A stretch of 64,000 nt of DNA from Toxoplasma gondii ME49 (lineage: Eukaryota; Apicomplexa; Conoidasida; Eucoccidiorida; Sarcocystidae): the NCBI RefSeq assembly GCF_000006565.2, contig NC_031473.1, forward strand, positions 248,001 to 312,000, in the 5' to 3' direction. This document shows, one piece after another, positions 60,255 through 64,000 of the stretch; positions within the stretch are counted from its first letter, which is position 1; the number at the start of each line of letters is the position of its first letter. The position numbers were made by a program, and so were the translations under genes. The notes beneath the pieces are model-generated. The model searched no databases, was not told the DNA's origin, and saw nothing but the letters and a program-made list of their open reading frames with translations.

Positions 60255-63200
60255 ATGATATCGTTCGGTTGTCCCTGGCGGCCGGCAGCCTCGATTGCTC
60301 TGGCCGCCGTTCTGTTCATCTCCCCTTTGCTGTCATTTGGAGCGTCCGAGTTGCTCAAAACACCTGCTGCATCACTGGAAGGCGCTGAAGGTCTCCATGT
60401 GATTGGGTTCGTAACGCTTGATCAGCTTGTTGCCTCTTTGAAGGACTCCTCTCTTCGAGAAGCATTTCTAGAGGCTCTTCCGAATCAATGGGCGCTCCCC
60501 AAATTTGCTTCTTCAACGACGTCCGAGCTCAACCAGCTCCAAGCGTGGACGAAGAGCATTCGAGAACGTTTTCCTCTTGGAGATGCAGTCTCAAATACCA
60601 CTGCAGAAATCTCCAATCGGACTTCGTCTCTACGTGACATACTCAGCAGCCTGACGCAAAGTGCGGGAAGCGACAAAGGAAGTTCACTTCCGTTGTTCTT
60701 CAGTGGCGACGTGCAAGGGAACCTGCCCCTGCTTCTGAAGGAGTTCGCCGCTGCACTCCCTCTGCGTCATGGATCTCAGGGTGACGATGTAAATCCTTCT
60801 CCATCTCTGCATCCTGTTGAAGATGCTTTTGGGCTCTTGCCAAAGTTAGACCTTCTCAACACAAACCATATCTCCCAGATCTTTGCAGTCCCATCGGAAC
60901 TGGCATGGCCAGTTAGCCGACAGCGTCTCGAGCTGCTCCTGCCAGTCCTCACACGATCATCACAAGATGGTGAAAGTTCGCTGCCAGGGTGGCAGATCAA
61001 GGACTTCGACGGACTCTCAGCGCTGCGTGTGCGACTGGAAGATCTTATGGTCCCGCTTTCTCAAGCTGATGGCAGCTTGCTGTACGCGACTCTGAAGGAT
61101 GCCCTTCCGGACTTCCAGTTGCCTGACAGTCTCGACATTTTACCGTTGGCCACCCTTGAAAACAAAGAGGTTAGCAGTCGTTTATTAGGAGGGCTGAAAA
61201 TAGTGAAAAGTGCACCGACACCATGGACTCGTGCGTTGTGATGTTCGCTTCGACGTAGTCTTACCCTCATATAGATGTTTTTGTCAGGGCAAGTTGGCCG
61301 CCTAACAGCGATATCGCGAAACAAGAACGAGACTAAAGGTCACATTGCTTGAGACACAAACTCTAAAAATGATACCCAGATTCGAACTGTGAATTCAAGA
61401 ATTGACAATTATCTATTGTACCTAAATGAACTGTATCATTTATTTTTTGATAAACGACAAGAATTGAACTTGCTGTAACTAGATTATTTGTATATTACCA
61501 AAAATCTGAATCCAGTTGATATAACCTTGTGGGATTCTGGAAATATGTCGAAGCGTGAGCAGAACCGTAGTTTCGTCATGTTCTGCTGTATCCCTGTACA
61601 TTATTTTGCTTCAGCTGGGTTCAGTGGCATCCCTGTGGAGCTCCGTGAAGGGGACAATGCTTTCCAGAATGGCAGTTCTCAACGGCGACGCACCGTTCCT
61701 TGTTGGACCTGTGCTGAATCTCAACAGTCTTCCCAAATTGCAGCTGGCCTCTTCCCCACTTATACAAAGGCTCTCGGATTCTACCATGCCTCTTAAGCTC
61801 AATTCAAGTAAGACGGTTCCTCATTAGAATGCCGCCTCATGCACATTGCTTCCCGTCATACCTGTCTTCCACCCACTCGACTGCTTACTCCTTGTCAGTG
61901 TGAGTGTGCGCTCCGTTTCATTCTAAACCTTAGCTCGTGTAAGCTGCGTTTCAATTTTTGAGCTCAATGGTATCCACTCTCAAGGAGGGGGGAAAGGCGT
62001 TCCTGGTACTGCCATCTCACGCTCTGAAGAGCGACTTCGCATAGGAAGAGCTGACTAATCTCATGCGTCAAGATTATGGTATTGTCGGTGCTTTGTACGC
62101 GGACTTCTTGCCAGCACTAGGCAACCCGGCTGATCTCCTATCTTCTGTGATGGAGGCGTTGGAATCCGGAGTGGCAGTCGATGACGGACTGAAGGACCTG
62201 TTCGTGAATCGAGCCACTCGTCTGCAAGAGTCAGTCGTGTCACCGGTGGAAGCCTTTCTGAGACCAAACAACGGCACAGAATCGAACAATATGTTTGATT
62301 TCTTCGACATGAAGCTGCCTTTCGTCGGTAAGGAAAGAGAGGTACACATAAGTGGCTGTCACCACGGATAAACACAATATGTCCTCCGTAAGTTCGTCGC
62401 CCAGGGGGTAGACGAGCATCAAAGGAACGGTGGCAGGCAATGGTTACTGTTGAGGGAAGAGAACTTATTCCAGGCTTCCAGGCACGCTCAGCTCATGTGG
62501 CTCTGTCAGCAGAGCACACGGCTCCACCCGGATACTTCATCTATCATAAAAGAGATATAGAGGACCGACTTTATCTGAACTGGTGGCGGGCCGCCATGGT
62601 CGACAATGTTTCTGGTTGCGCTGTTACGGAGCAGACGTGGCCGCCACCGGATGCGACCGTCGTTGTACACTCAGCTTATCCACTCTCCTGTGCTGGTCGC
62701 AGCTTACAAACATTGTTTCTGGGAACTTTTTATGGTGTGCAACTGCTTCCTCACAGCGATTCCCCGAGATAGTCTTCCGGGCCTCTTCATATCGTTGAAG
62801 AACTTGAACACCCGTTGCGGTGAAGCTTCTACAGGGGAAGCTGGAGCTTCTTGCCCTCTTAACTTCCCAAGCTTTTCAACACTGCCTCTTGGAACACCTT
62901 TTGGCGAAGAGGGCCTCGACACCATGTATTCGAGAGTTGAGACTCTCTCCGAGCAATTGCGGATAGCAGTGGAACAGCTGCAAGATCGTATCATGCGCAC
63001 CCTAGCCGTCACCGAGCCCTCTGTACAAGGTCAGCCAGCCACAGAGAAAAAAGAGGAGACCAAAGACGCTGCGGCTCTCCGACAGGCCATGGACGCCACT
63101 GTGAAGCTGGCTAATACTATGAACGCTGCCCTCCAATTCACTAAAAAGGAGGTGAAGGCTCTGAAGCTATTCAGTGCTCATGCCGAAGACGGATTGAGGA

Positions 63201-64000
63201 ATGGCGCTCTGCTTGAAGACCTCGGAGCTTCCGCAGCAAATCTCCTCAAGCAAGGAGGATCTGGTGGTTCTTCACCGCAGTTGCGGTCCTTCATCGCAAA
63301 TATTGAAGGGAGTCCCCTTCTCGCAGTCCCTCGGAGTGTATACAACCAGCTACTGAAGGTTACAGCGGGGGAGCAGGAGCCGCAGCAGAGTGAGCAGCAG
63401 CAAGCGACAACCATCAACGTCCGACGACGCAGATTACAAGCCACAGGACAGACGCCGACAGCGTTGTCAGCTGGCCTTGGAGCATTGGCGCCGAGAGAGG
63501 ATGGCTTAGTATTAGTGGATCCTCTGTTTTTTGGCAGCCTACTCAATACTCTGCGTGGTGTAGATGGTGCGGGTCTTCGGGGTGCCCTGAAGGACGTACT
63601 TTCTCGGGCAACTCACGGACTGGACGATGGATCAGGAGAGGTAATCCATTCTTTTTTTCCAAAACAGAACCAAGCTATTAAGGATACCTTCAGAGTAGAA
63701 GAGTTGCCAACAACACCTCATCAGTCATAGTTTTCAGCGAAGAGGCGGAACACGGGGGAGGCTTCAGTCCGGGGTGCGACCATGCTGGAGTCTTTTTTGT
63801 AGCGAAAAAACACAGCTCGTTTTCTGTTGAGTCCGTTGCATTTCAATAAAAAATGGACGCATGGACCGAAGGTCAACGTCTTGTCTTTCTTAGCAGTCAC
63901 CGTTGTGTCGTTATGTTTCATTCCAAACAGGCTCGTCCACTCTTTTCCTTGTCTCCACTCGTCGAGGACTTGTTTGCCAACAACTCCCTGTCCTTTCCAG
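60255..64000 (+). CDS. Secreted protein of unknown function, 3' end beyond the window
   Basis: Exons 60255-61169, 61615-61807, 62049-62327, 62703-63640 and 63931 onward; the window ends inside or at the edge of exon 5. The junctions are phase-compatible and give at least 798 residues. The acceptor of exon 3 (AG at 62047-62048) is the weakest choice. The start at 60255 is the first ATG and opens a clear signal peptide (AASIALAAVLFISPLLSFG, about residues 11-29). No transmembrane segment is seen in the part present. The mature protein is Leu-rich with recurring amphipathic pieces such as LREAFLEALPN, LLYATLKDALPD and LRGALKDVLSRA. Exon 4 contains a basic run followed by Leu (RRRRLQATG), which resembles the RRL core of the Toxoplasma TEXEL site cut by the Golgi protease ASP5. 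No known domain is recognised. It may enter a secretory organelle, the vacuole or the surface; this cannot be told from the sequence. Confidence 0.65.

Noticed and set aside
1..64000. tRNA, rRNA, CRISPR arrays, transposases and retroelement domains
   Set aside because: Looked for and not seen. The repeats present are SRS cassettes and microsatellites.

Overview
The window reads as nuclear DNA of a tissue-cyst-forming coccidian apicomplexan of the Toxoplasma / Neospora / Hammondia group. The evidence is a tandem array of small GPI-anchored surface antigens of the SAG1-related sequence (SRS) type, GT-AG introns of roughly 300-650 bp, (TA)n microsatellites, long pyrimidine-rich leaders, low-complexity Ser/Gln/Lys/Glu-rich proteins, and a nuclear ribosomal protein carrying an apicoplast-type leader. 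I cannot separate the genera by eye.

Layout. Positions 1-8450 hold two SRS cassettes: a minus-strand gene with homologous noncoding DNA on both sides. Positions about 8900-13700 hold a two-exon RBM5/RBM10-like splicing factor on the plus strand that interrupts the array. Positions about 14900-26600 resume the array. An intact SRS gene (16521-17051), a frameshifted copy (19452-19989) and another intact gene (22364-22903) are followed by cassette-like noncoding DNA without a gene. Two near-identical direct repeats of about 2.5 kb (17011-19533 and 19950-22445) run from the signal peptide of one gene, across the spacer, to the GPI tail of the next. The ectodomain-coding segments between them are diverged.

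Positions 27752-49000 are ordinary core genes on the plus strand: a probable apicoplast bL32 ribosomal protein (2 exons), an unrecognised 450-residue protein with a possible RRM-like segment (2 exons), and a very large 12-exon RRN3/TIF-IA gene (34228-48911). Every splice junction I propose for RRN3 keeps phase and gives about 3150 residues. The RRN3 core lies in the middle exons and is followed by a long Lys/Glu tail. Convergent with it is a minus-strand five-exon Gln-rich protein of unknown function (56621-50431). After a 3.6 kb divergent spacer, a secreted multi-exon protein of unknown function (60255 onward) runs off the right edge.

Functionally, the core genes cover splicing, organelle translation and rRNA transcription and show no joint pathway. 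The SRS array is the accessory part and carries the marks of recent tandem duplication, recombination and gene decay. No tRNA, rRNA, CRISPR or transposase was seen.
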